Shown piece after piece: positions 44,072 to 52,431 of a stretch of 64,000 bases of DNA. The stretch spans positions 1,054,001 to 1,118,000 of the forward strand of contig NZ_JBHEEH010000001.1 of assembly GCF_041929845.1 (NCBI RefSeq). Direction: 5' to 3'. The notes under the pieces are model-generated. The model searched no databases, was not told the DNA's origin, and was given only the letters and a program-made list of their open reading frames with translations. Origin of the DNA: Paenochrobactrum pullorum (GTDB lineage: Bacteria; Pseudomonadota; Alphaproteobacteria; Rhizobiales; Rhizobiaceae). The translations under genes were made by a program, and so were the position numbers. The first letter of the stretch is position 1. The number at the start of each line of letters is the position of its first letter.

Positions 44072-44767
44072 ATGCCGTTAGATGCACAAAACCTTGCACT
44101 CCTCGAAGAGCGCACAGGCCACAAATTCGCTAATCTTGAACGATTGGAAAGGGCTTTAACCCATTCCAGCGTACAGGTGGAAGCGGGTGAAAGTTATGAG
44201 CGGCTGGAGTTCTTGGGCGACCGCGTCCTGGGTCTTTGTATTTCAGAAATGCTTTATATGGCATTCCCGGATGCTGCCGAGGGGGAGTTATCGGTGCGCT
44301 TGAATGCGTTGGTCAATGCAGAAACCTGTGCGGCCATCGCTGATGAATTGTCTTTGGGCAATATCATCCGCACAGGTGCTGACATTAAAACGGTAAAAGA
44401 CAAACGTCTTGCCAATGTGCGCGCCGATGTGATTGAAGCTTTGATCGCGACGATCTATCTTGATGGTGGATTGGATGCAGCACGTCAGTTTATTGACCGC
44501 TATTGGAAAACCCGCTCACAGCAAACGGGAGCGGCACGCCGTGATGCCAAAACCGAATTGCAGGAATGGGCGCATCAGCAGGGCAATCTCCATCCGGTTT
44601 ATGAAGTGATCGGCCGCAGCGGTCCAGATCATGATCCGCAATTTACTGTGGAAGTTACCATTGCAGGCTTTCCGTCAGAGCGTGGTGATGGCCGTTCCAA
44701 GCGCTTGGCGCAGCAAGTGGCCGCAGAAAAAGTGCTTTTACGCGAAGGCGTGTGGAAAGAAGATTGA
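44072..44767 (+). CDS. rnc: Ribonuclease III
   Basis: Double-strand-specific RNase for rRNA processing and mRNA control. The 231-residue protein has the signature ERLEFLGDRVLGL (Glu/Asp metal ligands, residues 43-55), ADVIEALIATIYLDGG with the second acidic pair, and a C-terminal dsRNA-binding domain starting DAKTELQEWAHQQG. Part of the lepB-rnc-era-recO cluster. Two consecutive hairpins follow it before era. Confidence 0.97.
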   Translation: MPLDAQNLALLEERTGHKFANLERLERALTHSSVQVEAGESYERLEFLGDRVLGLCISEMLYMAFPDAAEGELSVRLNALVNAETCAAIADELSLGNIIRTGADIKTVKDKRLANVRADVIEALIATIYLDGGLDAARQFIDRYWKTRSQQTGAARRDAKTELQEWAHQQGNLHPVYEVIGRSGPDHDPQFTVEVTIAGFPSERGDGRSKRLAQQVAAEKVLLREGVWKED

Positions 44768-44768
44768 A

Positions 44769-44850
44769 ATCTGCATGAATGATGAAATATGCAGATAATC
44801 AGGTTATAATGAAGCAGTTGGGATGCGTTTGAAGCGTCACAACTGCTTTT
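44769..44850 (+). terminator. Tandem hairpins between rnc and era
   Basis: Hairpin 1 is ATCTGCAT (44769-44776) with ATGCAGAT (44789-44796). Hairpin 2 is AAGCAGTTG (44812-44820) with CAACTGCTT (44839-44847), containing an inner GATGC/GCGTC pairing and followed by TTATATT. The second resembles a weak terminator. Either could also be an RNase III processing site, since RNase III commonly cleaves its own operon mRNA; that is inference. Confidence 0.5.
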
Positions 44851-44907
44851 ATATTGGAAGACTAAAAGACCGGAATTTAAAATCAGGTCGTGCCGGAAGG
44901 GCAGAAA

Positions 44908-45921
44908 ATGGAAAATAACAATAAAACTGCGCCGGATGGACAAGAAAATTCAGCGCCTAAAAATGCTGGAAATGAAAATGCGGGACCAGCGAATACTGGA
45001 AATCAAAATCCGGCATTTGAAAATATGACAACCCGTTCGGGCTTTGTCGCATTGATTGGTGCACCGAATGCAGGCAAGTCGACACTGGTCAACCAGCTTG
45101 TTGGTACCAAAGTTTCAATCGTCACCCATAAGGTGCAGACGACGCGGGCGCTGGTGCGCGGTATTTTCATCGAGGGCGACAGTCAGGTCGTGTTGATCGA
45201 TACACCGGGTATATTCCGTCCAAAGCGCCGTCTTGACCGCGCAATGGTAACAACTGCTTGGGGCGGTGCCAAGGATGCCGATATTATTCTGGTGATCATT
45301 GATGCGCAGGGCGGCATGAATGAAAGCGCAGTGGCACTATTGGAAAGCTTTGAAAAGGTTCGCCAGAAGAAGATTTTGGTGCTGAACAAAGTCGACCGCG
45401 TTGATCCGCCAGCATTGTTGAAACTCACTGCTGCCGCTAATGAAAAAGCCAGTTTTGATCGCACCTTCATGATCTCGGCGCTGAATGGTTCAGGTTGTAA
45501 AGATCTGACCAAATATCTGGCTGATGCTGTGCCAAATGGCCCTTGGTATTATCCGGAAGACCAGATTTCCGATATGCCGATGCGTCAGCTTGCCGCCGAA
45601 ATCACCCGTGAAAAGCTTTATTTGCGCTTGCATGAAGAACTGCCATATTCTTCAACCATCGAAACCGAACGCTGGGAAGAACGCAAAGACGGTTCTGTTC
45701 GTATCGAACAGGTTATCTATGTCGAGCGCGACAGCCAGAAGAAGATTGTGCTTGGCCATAAAGGCGAAACCATCAAGGTGATCGGCCAGTCGGCACGTAA
45801 AGAAATTGCAGAGATTCTGGAACAGCCGGTGCATCTCTTCTTGTTTGTGAAGGTGCGTGAGAACTGGGGCAATGATCCGGAACGTTACCGTGAAATGGGA
45901 CTGACCTTTCCGAACTCTTAA
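44908..45921 (+). CDS. era: Era GTPase with Asn-rich N-terminal extension
   Basis: Essential GTPase for 16S rRNA maturation and 30S assembly. I use ATG 44908 (GGAAGG 7 bases upstream), giving 337 residues. G1 is GAPNAGKST, G3 is DTPGIF, G4 is NKVD and G5 is SALNG. The KH domain shows VYVERDSQKKIVLGHKGETI-like sequence, split here as IYVERDSQKKIVLG and HKGETIKVIG. The first roughly 40 residues are a low-complexity Asn/Gly/Pro/Ala stretch (for example NAGNENAGPANTGNQNP) ahead of the usual start MTTRSGF. That is longer than the common Era of about 300 residues. Confidence 0.96.
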   Translation: MENNNKTAPDGQENSAPKNAGNENAGPANTGNQNPAFENMTTRSGFVALIGAPNAGKSTLVNQLVGTKVSIVTHKVQTTRALVRGIFIEGDSQVVLIDTPGIFRPKRRLDRAMVTTAWGGAKDADIILVIIDAQGGMNESAVALLESFEKVRQKKILVLNKVDRVDPPALLKLTAAANEKASFDRTFMISALNGSGCKDLTKYLADAVPNGPWYYPEDQISDMPMRQLAAEITREKLYLRLHEELPYSSTIETERWEERKDGSVRIEQVIYVERDSQKKIVLGHKGETIKVIGQSARKEIAEILEQPVHLFLFVKVRENWGNDPERYREMGLTFPNS

Positions 45922-45950
45922 GCCCGAACTCATAAAGGGCGGCAAGTCAG

Positions 45951-46688
45951 ATGGAATGGCGTGATGAAGGTATTATTCTAGGCACTAGGAAACACGGCGA
46001 AACCAGTGTTATTCTGGAGGTCATGACCCGTCATCACGGACGCCATTTGGGGCTTGTCCGTGGTGGCCGTTCGCGCCGTCAGCAGCCTTTGTTGCAACCG
46101 GGCAATCATGTTTCGATCCACTGGTGGGCGCGCCTTGATGAACATATGGGCGCGTTTCAGATCGAGCCTTTGGGCTTTGCTGCAGCGCGGCTGATTGAAA
46201 GCCCGATTGCGCTTTATGGCATTCAGTTGGCCGCTTGCCACTTGCGCTTGTTGCCGGAGCGTGATGCTCATCCCGGCCTTTATGAAACGCTCACTCTCAT
46301 CATCAATCATTTTGACGATGCATTTGTGTCGGGCGAATTGCTGTTGCGCTTTGAGCTGATGCTGCTGGAAGAATTGGGCTTCGGGCTTGATTTACGTCAA
46401 TGTGCGGCGACCGGTGCAGTGGATGATCTGATCTATGTTTCGCCTAAATCCGGCCGTGCCGTGTCGCGTGTGGGCGGGGCGCCTTGGGCGGATAAATTAC
46501 TGAGCCTGCCGAAATTTGTCATTAGCAGCCAGACACGCCCGTCATGTCTTAATGATATTCAGGATGCTTATAAACTGACCGGATTTTTCCTGATGCGTCA
46601 TGTATGGGAGCCTCGTGCGCAGGTGCCACCTGAATCACGCACTGGTTTCCTGAATGCTTTAAACCGGTTTTTGAACGCTACAGAATAA
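45951..46688 (+). CDS. recO: DNA repair protein RecO
   Basis: Recombination mediator that helps RecA load at gaps with RecR. The 245-residue protein begins MEWRDEGIILGTRKHGETSV, followed by RGGRSRR and the OB-fold strands. The helical domain has LLRFELMLLEELGFGLDL and CAATGAVDDLIYVSPKSGRAVS. The final 11 bases overlap the 3' end of the phosphatase gene on the other strand. Confidence 0.94.
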   Translation: MEWRDEGIILGTRKHGETSVILEVMTRHHGRHLGLVRGGRSRRQQPLLQPGNHVSIHWWARLDEHMGAFQIEPLGFAAARLIESPIALYGIQLAACHLRLLPERDAHPGLYETLTLIINHFDDAFVSGELLLRFELMLLEELGFGLDLRQCAATGAVDDLIYVSPKSGRAVSRVGGAPWADKLLSLPKFVISSQTRPSCLNDIQDAYKLTGFFLMRHVWEPRAQVPPESRTGFLNALNRFLNATE

Positions 46689-47187
46689 GCGTAAAAACAG
46701 AGCCTTCAAAGGCATCAGCCCCGCGACCAATATTTTGAATGGCTTGTCGCATCGCACCATTGCACCCCAAAATCTCATCGGCTAGCGACACAAGCCGGAT
46801 ATTCGGCGTGGCAGAAGGGGATAGTCGACGCAAAACGTCTGCCAATTCCTGTGCATCACGTTTTGGCTGCAAGGCACAAGCCAGAATGTAAGCCGCAGCA
46901 GTGGAGCGCGAAATACCGGCATAACAATGAATAAACAGTGGTTTTTCACCGCTCCACGTACGGCTGAAATCCAATAGCGCGTGAATATGTTCCGGCTCTG
47001 GTGCCATATATCCATCACGTAATTCGGTAATATCATTGAAATTTAAACGCAAATAATCATCGCTGTGAAGCTGTAACGGCAGGGAGACTTCTGCATCGGG
47101 GCTCACCAGAGTGATGATTTTTTGCGGCTTGTGTTCTGCAATCACTTCAGCAAGCTTGGATTGGGGAGCGACAATGATCTTAGCCAT
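46678..47187 (-). CDS. Tyrosine-phosphatase-like protein
   Basis: 169 residues with a cysteine-phosphatase P-loop HCYAGISRST (nucleophile Cys88, Arg94) and a candidate general-acid Asp in NFNDITE. This matches alphaproteobacterial dual-specificity-like phosphatases of COG5350. Substrate unknown. Its ATG follows the stop of the upstream HD gene without a gap (TAAATG), so the two are translationally linked; the 3' end overlaps recO by 11 bases. Confidence 0.87.
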   Translation of the reverse strand: MAKIIVAPQSKLAEVIAEHKPQKIITLVSPDAEVSLPLQLHSDDYLRLNFNDITELRDGYMAPEPEHIHALLDFSRTWSGEKPLFIHCYAGISRSTAAAYILACALQPKRDAQELADVLRRLSPSATPNIRLVSLADEILGCNGAMRQAIQNIGRGADAFEGSVFTLIL

Positions 47188-47805
47188 TTATGCATTCCGC
47201 TTTTGATCAAGCTCGGCAAAACGTGCCAGAAATGCCCGCTGCACCTGACCTGTCGGTTGCGACTCTAGCTTGATCATTTCCGGATTGACGCCGCGCGGAC
47301 GACCAAAATAACGCACTGCTTCTTTGTCTGTAAAGCCCGCAAGCTGCACTGCTTCATAATAAGCGGCAATACGGTCTGCCTGTTTGATCAGTTTTTTAAG
47401 CGTAACTGGTATTTTGGCAGGCAGTGAAAAACGCAAGTGAATGGCGGCTTCGAGACGGTTTTCAATCTGCTGATAGTCGCCACCCATCACGGCTTTAAAC
47501 GGCGAAATCATATCGCCGATGACATATTCAGGCGCATCATGCAAAAGGGCCAGCAATTGCCAATCAATATGGGCATCCGGTTTGATATGGTTGAAAATCT
47601 GCTCAACCAATAGTGAATGCTGCGCTACTGAATAGGCATGTTCTCCCACTGTCTGGCCGTTCCAGCGGGCAACACGGGCAAGACCGTGGGCAATATCTTC
47701 AATCTCGACATCAAAAGGTGAGGGGTCGAGCAGGTCAAGCCTGCGCCCCGACAGCATCCGCTGCCATGCACGTGCCTGACCAGTGCTTTGATCTGCTGCC
47801 GCCAT
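47188..47805 (-). CDS. HD-domain hydrolase, YfbR-like
   Basis: 205-residue metal-dependent phosphohydrolase. HD residues are visible in TVGEHAYSVAQHSLL, LLHDAPEYVIGDMISPFK (the His-Asp pair) and KQADRIAAYYEA. The group includes 5'-deoxynucleotidase YfbR; a nucleotidase function is plausible but not certain. It is the middle of a three-gene minus-strand run (ygfZ-like, HD, phosphatase) with only 6 bases to the upstream gene. Confidence 0.87.
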   Translation of the reverse strand: MAAADQSTGQARAWQRMLSGRRLDLLDPSPFDVEIEDIAHGLARVARWNGQTVGEHAYSVAQHSLLVEQIFNHIKPDAHIDWQLLALLHDAPEYVIGDMISPFKAVMGGDYQQIENRLEAAIHLRFSLPAKIPVTLKKLIKQADRIAAYYEAVQLAGFTDKEAVRYFGRPRGVNPEMIKLESQPTGQVQRAFLARFAELDQKRNA

Positions 47806-47811
47806 GATGGA

Positions 47812-48669
47812 TTATTCCTGACCTTTAACCGGCATGGTATATTTTGCTGTTGACGGAATGGTGAGCGTAACTTCCGCATCGCCCGCCATAATTGGTGTCT
47901 GGCTGTCGAGCGCATCCTGCACGCGATCAATACGCACAAACGCAATGGCCTGTGTGCCGCTCACTTCGCCAAGATTGCCGATTTCGCGCTCTCCGACTGT
48001 TAAACCAGTGCCTTTTTCAGGCAATGGCGTTGTCGCTGTTGCCACCATTGCGCGTCTGCGAGCTGTGCCGCGATGCTGCATGCGCGAGACAACTTCCTGC
48101 CCGATGAAACAACCTTTGGTGAACGATACACCACCGATCTGGTCAAAATTCACGTCATGCGGGAATAGATCATTATAGGCAAAGTCATTACTGCCCTCAG
48201 TAATGCCATTGGCAATGCGTAATTGAGTCCAGCCTGCAATATTGTTTTCATCAAATTGCTGACCATAGAAACGACGCACGTTCAAATCTTCAGGAAAACG
48301 CAAATCGCGTTTACCTGAATCACCTTGTGAAGAAGTAGAATCATTTTGCCAAGAAACAGTGATAAGTGATTCAGAACTTTGTGTAATTTCCGCTTTTGAG
48401 CGCAAACGATAAAGCATCAAACGCTTGATCAGACTTGCGGCAATCTCTTCCGGCATATCCAAACGTAGCCCGTTTTCAACGCGCGACACCAGAAAATCGA
48501 ACATGATCTTGCCTTGCGGTGTCAGTAAGGCACCGGGTTTAAGATCATCCGCACCAAGAGAGCCCAGATCCGTGGTGATCAGAGCTTGCAGAAACTTTTC
48601 GGCTTCTTCACCTGTCACGAGCACCAAAGCACGATTATCTAAATTTGCGGTTTTTCCGGAAAGATTCAT
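47812..48669 (-). CDS. ygfZ: Folate-binding protein YgfZ (GcvT-like)
   Basis: Tetrahydrofolate-dependent factor for iron-sulfur protein assembly or repair. 285 residues from ATG 48669 (GGAAGAAG upstream); the longer frame reaches into the pyrC promoter and is not used. The hallmark KGCFIGQEVVSRMQHRG contains the invariant K-G-C-x-x-G-Q-E. N-terminal ALVLVTGEEAEKFLQALITT is also typical. It is divergent from pyrC with 73 bases between the starts. Confidence 0.92.
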   Translation of the reverse strand: MNLSGKTANLDNRALVLVTGEEAEKFLQALITTDLGSLGADDLKPGALLTPQGKIMFDFLVSRVENGLRLDMPEEIAASLIKRLMLYRLRSKAEITQSSESLITVSWQNDSTSSQGDSGKRDLRFPEDLNVRRFYGQQFDENNIAGWTQLRIANGITEGSNDFAYNDLFPHDVNFDQIGGVSFTKGCFIGQEVVSRMQHRGTARRRAMVATATTPLPEKGTGLTVGEREIGNLGEVSGTQAIAFVRIDRVQDALDSQTPIMAGDAEVTLTIPSTAKYTMPVKGQE

Positions 48670-48742
48670 GTCTTCTTCCTTGTCTTTGCCATAAGTGTTA
48701 CGTAAGCCGCATTGACGACAGCCGCAAGACCGGAGTGTAAAC

Positions 48743-50077
48743 ATGGCACAGACCTTTGATACCATCCTCAAAAATGCAACGCTGGTTAATCACGATGGCA
48801 CCGGCCAGCGTGATATTGGTATTCGCAACGGGCGCATCGCGGCCATCGGTTCTTTGCAGAACCACTCCGCCGGTGAAGTGATTGATTGCACAGGTCTGCA
48901 TATTTTGCCGGGTGTCACCGACAGTCAGGTGCATTTCCGCGAGCCGGGTCTGGATCACAAAGAAGATCTGGAAACCGGTTCAAAAGCAGCGGTTCTTGGT
49001 GGTGTGACCACTGTTTTCGAAATGCCGAACACCAATCCTTTGACCACAACCCCTGAAACTTTGGCGGATAAAGTGCGCCGCGGCCATCATCGCATGCATT
49101 GCGATTTTGCTTTCTGGGTTGGTGGCACGCGCGAAAACGCCAAAGATGTGGCAGAGCTGGAGCGTTTGCCAGGTGCGGCAGGTATTAAAGTGTTCATGGG
49201 TTCTTCAACCGGTGATTTGCTGGTGGATGATGATGAGGGTGTGCGCTCCATTCTTAAAAATACCCGCCGCCGCGCTGCCTTTCATTCGGAAGATGAATTC
49301 CGCTTGAAAGAGCGTGAAAATTTACGTGTTGCCGGTGATCCTTCCAGTCATCCGGTCTGGCGCGACGAGATTGCAGCTTTAACCTGCACCCAACGTCTTG
49401 TGCGTATCGCCAAAGAAACGGGCGCGCGCATCCATGTACTTCACATCTCGACTGCCGAAGAAATTTTATTCCTGCAGAACCACAAAGATGTGGCTACCTG
49501 TGAAGCAACGCCGCATCATTTGACCTTGTCTTCTGATGATTATGCAACGCTTGGCAATCTCATCCAGATGAACCCGCCGGTGCGTGACAGCCGCCACCGT
49601 GATGGTGTTTGGCATGGTATTGAGCAGGGCATTGTTGATGTGCTGGGCTCAGACCATGCGCCGCATACATTAGAAGAAAAGGCCAAACCTTATCCGGCGT
49701 CCCCATCCGGTATGACGGGTGTGCAGACCTTGGTGCCGATCATGCTCGATCACGTAAATGCCGGTAAATTGTCATTGGAACGCTTTGTTGATCTGTCGAG
49801 TGCTGGTCCGAACCGTATTTTCGGCATGGCCAATAAGGGACGTATCGCCGTTGGTTATGATGCCGACCTGACTATCGTTGACATGAAGCGCGTTGAAACT
49901 ATCACCCATGCACAGGCTGGCTCGAAAGCTGGTTGGACACCTTATGACGGTAAGAAAGTGACCGGCTGGCCGGTTGGCACATTTGTGCGTGGTCATAAAG
50001 TGATGTGGGAAGGTGAAATCGTCAATCCGTCACTGGGGGAGGCGGTCGAGTTTTTGGAAGCGCTGCCAAAGCGCTGA
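48743..50077 (+). CDS. pyrC: Dihydroorotase-type amidohydrolase
   Basis: Class I (COG0044) dihydroorotase, which interconverts carbamoyl aspartate and dihydroorotate. 444 residues. The usual metal-binding H-x-H is Q-x-H here (DSQVHFREPG, Gln62 and His64). The bridging Lys149 (GIKVFMGSSTG), His181 (AAFHSEDE), His231/His234 (IHVLHIST) and the Asp in GSDHAPHT are present. Similar QxH forms occur in other Rhizobiales as I recall, so it is probably a clade feature, but activity should not be taken for granted. GGAG lies 8 bases before the ATG. Confidence 0.85.
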   Translation: MAQTFDTILKNATLVNHDGTGQRDIGIRNGRIAAIGSLQNHSAGEVIDCTGLHILPGVTDSQVHFREPGLDHKEDLETGSKAAVLGGVTTVFEMPNTNPLTTTPETLADKVRRGHHRMHCDFAFWVGGTRENAKDVAELERLPGAAGIKVFMGSSTGDLLVDDDEGVRSILKNTRRRAAFHSEDEFRLKERENLRVAGDPSSHPVWRDEIAALTCTQRLVRIAKETGARIHVLHISTAEEILFLQNHKDVATCEATPHHLTLSSDDYATLGNLIQMNPPVRDSRHRDGVWHGIEQGIVDVLGSDHAPHTLEEKAKPYPASPSGMTGVQTLVPIMLDHVNAGKLSLERFVDLSSAGPNRIFGMANKGRIAVGYDADLTIVDMKRVETITHAQAGSKAGWTPYDGKKVTGWPVGTFVRGHKVMWEGEIVNPSLGEAVEFLEALPKR

Positions 50078-50087
50078 TGCAAGATAT

Positions 50088-50121
50088 AAAAAAAGCCGGA
50101 CAATTTGTCCGGCTTTTTTAT
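50088..50121. terminator. Bidirectional terminator between pyrC and the 50138 gene
   Basis: GCCGGAC (50095-50101) and GTCCGGC (50107-50113) form a perfect stem, extended by A-T pairs, with seven A before and seven T after. It can stop transcripts from both sides. Confidence 0.94.
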
Positions 50122-50137
50122 TTGAAACTTAAAAAAA

Positions 50138-50395
50138 TCAGTGCAGCGGGCGTGTGGATAAAAAGCCGCCTGCAATGATCTGTTCTTTCATCTTGTCGAT
50201 AAGAATGATTGCGGCATCTTCACCAGCATCACGGATCAATTCAGTTAATGCTGTCGCAAATGCAGCTTCAGCCAAAATTTCTGATTCGATGCCTTCCGAA
50301 ATACCATCAGCCCAAGCTTCATTCTGGTACTCAATCGCAGCCAGCTTTTTTTCTTCTGCAATCAGTTCATCGAGATCAGTAGGAGTATGCTGCAT
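50138..50395 (-). CDS. Small conserved acidic protein of unknown function
   Basis: 85 residues from ATG 50395, with GAGGTGAT 7 bases upstream (a GTG at 50404 is possible). The sequence is helical and acidic (LDELIAEEKKLAAIEYQNEA, then ESEILAEAAFATALTELI and AAIILIDKMKEQI). No membrane segment. I recognise no domain. It has its own start signal and shares a terminator with pyrC, so it is probably a real gene. Confidence 0.65.
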   Translation of the reverse strand: MQHTPTDLDELIAEEKKLAAIEYQNEAWADGISEGIESEILAEAAFATALTELIRDAGEDAAIILIDKMKEQIIAGGFLSTRPLH

Positions 50396-50548
50396 TGAAA
50401 TCACCTCGGCTTACGCCCTTCTTTGAAAAAATGGTGCTGCCTTCATTGTTAAGCAAATGTGGCGCCCATTATTTTTTAGCTCTTCTAACACATTGCCCGC
50501 GATATGAATCAAAAAAAACCGTCAATTCACGAATGAATTAATTGATAG

Positions 50549-50989
50549 TTAATTCCCGTATCGGGATACCAATTCCTTCGTAAGTTGCGCGCCTTCTTTT
50601 AAGTAACTGTCGATGGCAGCCAAAGCTGAAGGCGTACAGCGTTTGTAGGTATCGCTATAGCTACGATAACCACGGTTGAAATTTGAAATCAGGCGAAGAC
50701 GTTCTGCTTCGGCGGGATTTTCTTTGGCAATCAGCTCATCCATCTGCTCGCGCCAGACAAGAGAGTTCTCGCCACATAAATTACGTAAAAAATGCAAAGA
50801 GCCTAACACTTCGGCAATACGCAGCATTTTTTCCTGCGCAGCATCATCATTGGCATATGCGGGAATGAATGAGCTGTTCACAAGGCAGACGGTGATAACA
50901 AAAACCACGCTCCGATTAACACACTTGCATAACCGACCGTTTTTTTTACCAGATCGCGGATCGGCCCATTTCTTGAAACGGTTGAACAT
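50549..50989 (-). CDS. TIGR02301 family exported protein
   Basis: 146 residues with a basic N-region, a hydrophobic core (about 27-45) and a cleavage-like AYA at 45-47. The mature part matches the alphaproteobacterial TIGR02301 pattern: RIAEVLGSLHFLRNLCGE, WREQMDELI, FNRGYRSYSDTYKRCTPSA and a terminal RYGN. Two conserved Cys residues may form a disulfide. Function unknown. AAGGA precedes the ATG. Confidence 0.85.
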   Translation of the reverse strand: MFNRFKKWADPRSGKKNGRLCKCVNRSVVFVITVCLVNSSFIPAYANDDAAQEKMLRIAEVLGSLHFLRNLCGENSLVWREQMDELIAKENPAEAERLRLISNFNRGYRSYSDTYKRCTPSALAAIDSYLKEGAQLTKELVSRYGN

Positions 50990-51054
50990 GAGCTGTCCTT
51001 TTCAGTGCTTTATTTGATGTTGAAACACGGCGAGTTCAAGGCAAAGAGTTAAAT

Positions 51055-51510
51055 TTATAGCGCATTGGTTGAATTTTCCGTTTCCACAACCTTGCGGGCG
51101 ACCTCCAATGTACTGGGTGTGACTTGCAAATTTGTCATTTCTTCAACTGTCAGCCAATGCAGCGATACCGCATCATCACCTGCCAGTTCGCAGCCGGAAA
51201 TATCATAAGCGCGGAAAATTGCCAGATAATAGCTGCGGTCATATGCACCGGCATCAAGTGCTAAATCAACAGTGATAAAATGTTTGAGTGCTTTGGCATG
51301 AAGTGCTGTCTCTTCATGTAGCTCGCGCTGTGCTGCCTGTTCCGGCGTTTCACCTTTTTCAACATTGCCACCGGGAAACGCCAGCCAGTCTTTTTTAGGT
51401 TCCTTGCCACGCTTAACTAGCAAAAAGCGCTCCTCACGTCGGCAGATCACTGAAACACCTTCAATCGGGGCGACATCATATAACGGCTTGGAGAATATTT
51501 CGCTGATCAT
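51055..51510 (-). CDS. Nudix hydrolase
   Basis: About 151 residues. The Nudix box GGNVEKGETPEQAAQRELHEE (positions near 50-70; Gly, Glu and REx2EE in place) shows a diphosphate hydrolase. The N-terminal GVSVICRREERFLLVKRGKE and TVEEM are compatible with ADP-ribose or (d)NTP pyrophosphatases; substrate not assignable. ATG 51510 is used; a TTG at 51516 is better spaced from AAGGA and adds two residues. Confidence 0.85.
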   Translation of the reverse strand: MISEIFSKPLYDVAPIEGVSVICRREERFLLVKRGKEPKKDWLAFPGGNVEKGETPEQAAQRELHEETALHAKALKHFITVDLALDAGAYDRSYYLAIFRAYDISGCELAGDDAVSLHWLTVEEMTNLQVTPSTLEVARKVVETENSTNAL

Positions 51511-51603
51511 CGACAAAGCACATTGATCCTTTTTGTAAAGTACTCTCCCGTTAAATCATATATTTGCTTGACCGGCACTGCAAAAAACGGAACATCACTT
51601 TCT

Positions 51604-52383
51604 ATGTGCGGAAGATTTTCATTGATAGCAACACGGGAAGAGGTGGAGGCATTTATTGCAGCCATTATCGACGCGGAATTTCCGCCCCGTTATAATATTG
51701 CACCAACTCAGCCAATCATGATGGTGGTGGCGGGAGAGGCCCGGCCGGAAGGTAGCAATCTGCCGGATCGAAAAAGCATTTTGGTGCGTTGGGGCTTTAT
51801 CCCTTCATGGGTCAAAGATCCCAATAGCTGGCCTTTGATGATCAATATGCGCTCGGAAACGGCTGTGCAGAAAAATTCATTCCGTATTGCAATGAATCAT
51901 TTTCGCGCGCTTGTTCCGGCTTCCGGTTTTTATGAATGGCGTAAAGTCGATAAAAACAAACGACAAGCCTATTGGATCAGACCGCGGGAAGGTGGCATTG
52001 TCGCTTTTGGCGCTTTGATGGAAACATGGAGCGGTACAGATGGCTCACAAGTGGATACGGGCGGGCTTTTAACCACCAGAGCCAATAAAACCCTTGCCCC
52101 CATTCATGACCGTATGCCGGTGGTGATCAAGCCGGAAGATTTTAATCGCTGGCTCAATTGCAAACATTATTTGCCGCATGAAGTTGAAGATCTGATGCAA
52201 CCGGTGGAGGATGATTTCTTCGAGGCAATTCCGGTGTCCGATAAGGTCAATCATGTGGCCAATATCACACCGGATGTTCAGGAGAGGGTGGAGGAAGATT
52301 TGGCACCGCAAAAGCCGGCATTGAAACGGAAAAAGAAAACCGATAGCGGTGATGATTCCGGCGGCCAGTTGTCGATGTTTTAA
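51604..52383 (+). CDS. SRAP domain protein (YedK/HMCES-like)
   Basis: Forms protective cross-links with abasic sites in single-stranded DNA. The start is ATG 51604 so that the catalytic Cys is residue 2 (MCGRFSL) after Met removal; the frame continues upstream but would bury this Cys. RYNIAPTQP, MINMRSETA, PASGFYEWRK (catalytic Glu) and IHDRMPVVI (His) are the further family motifs. The 259-residue length is slightly long because of a Lys/Asp-rich C-terminal tail. Confidence 0.95.
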   Translation: MCGRFSLIATREEVEAFIAAIIDAEFPPRYNIAPTQPIMMVVAGEARPEGSNLPDRKSILVRWGFIPSWVKDPNSWPLMINMRSETAVQKNSFRIAMNHFRALVPASGFYEWRKVDKNKRQAYWIRPREGGIVAFGALMETWSGTDGSQVDTGGLLTTRANKTLAPIHDRMPVVIKPEDFNRWLNCKHYLPHEVEDLMQPVEDDFFEAIPVSDKVNHVANITPDVQERVEEDLAPQKPALKRKKKTDSGDDSGGQLSMF

Positions 52384-52431
52384 AAACGATTTTCAGAGCT
52401 GATTTTATAAAGTTAATCAATTAGGGTGATT

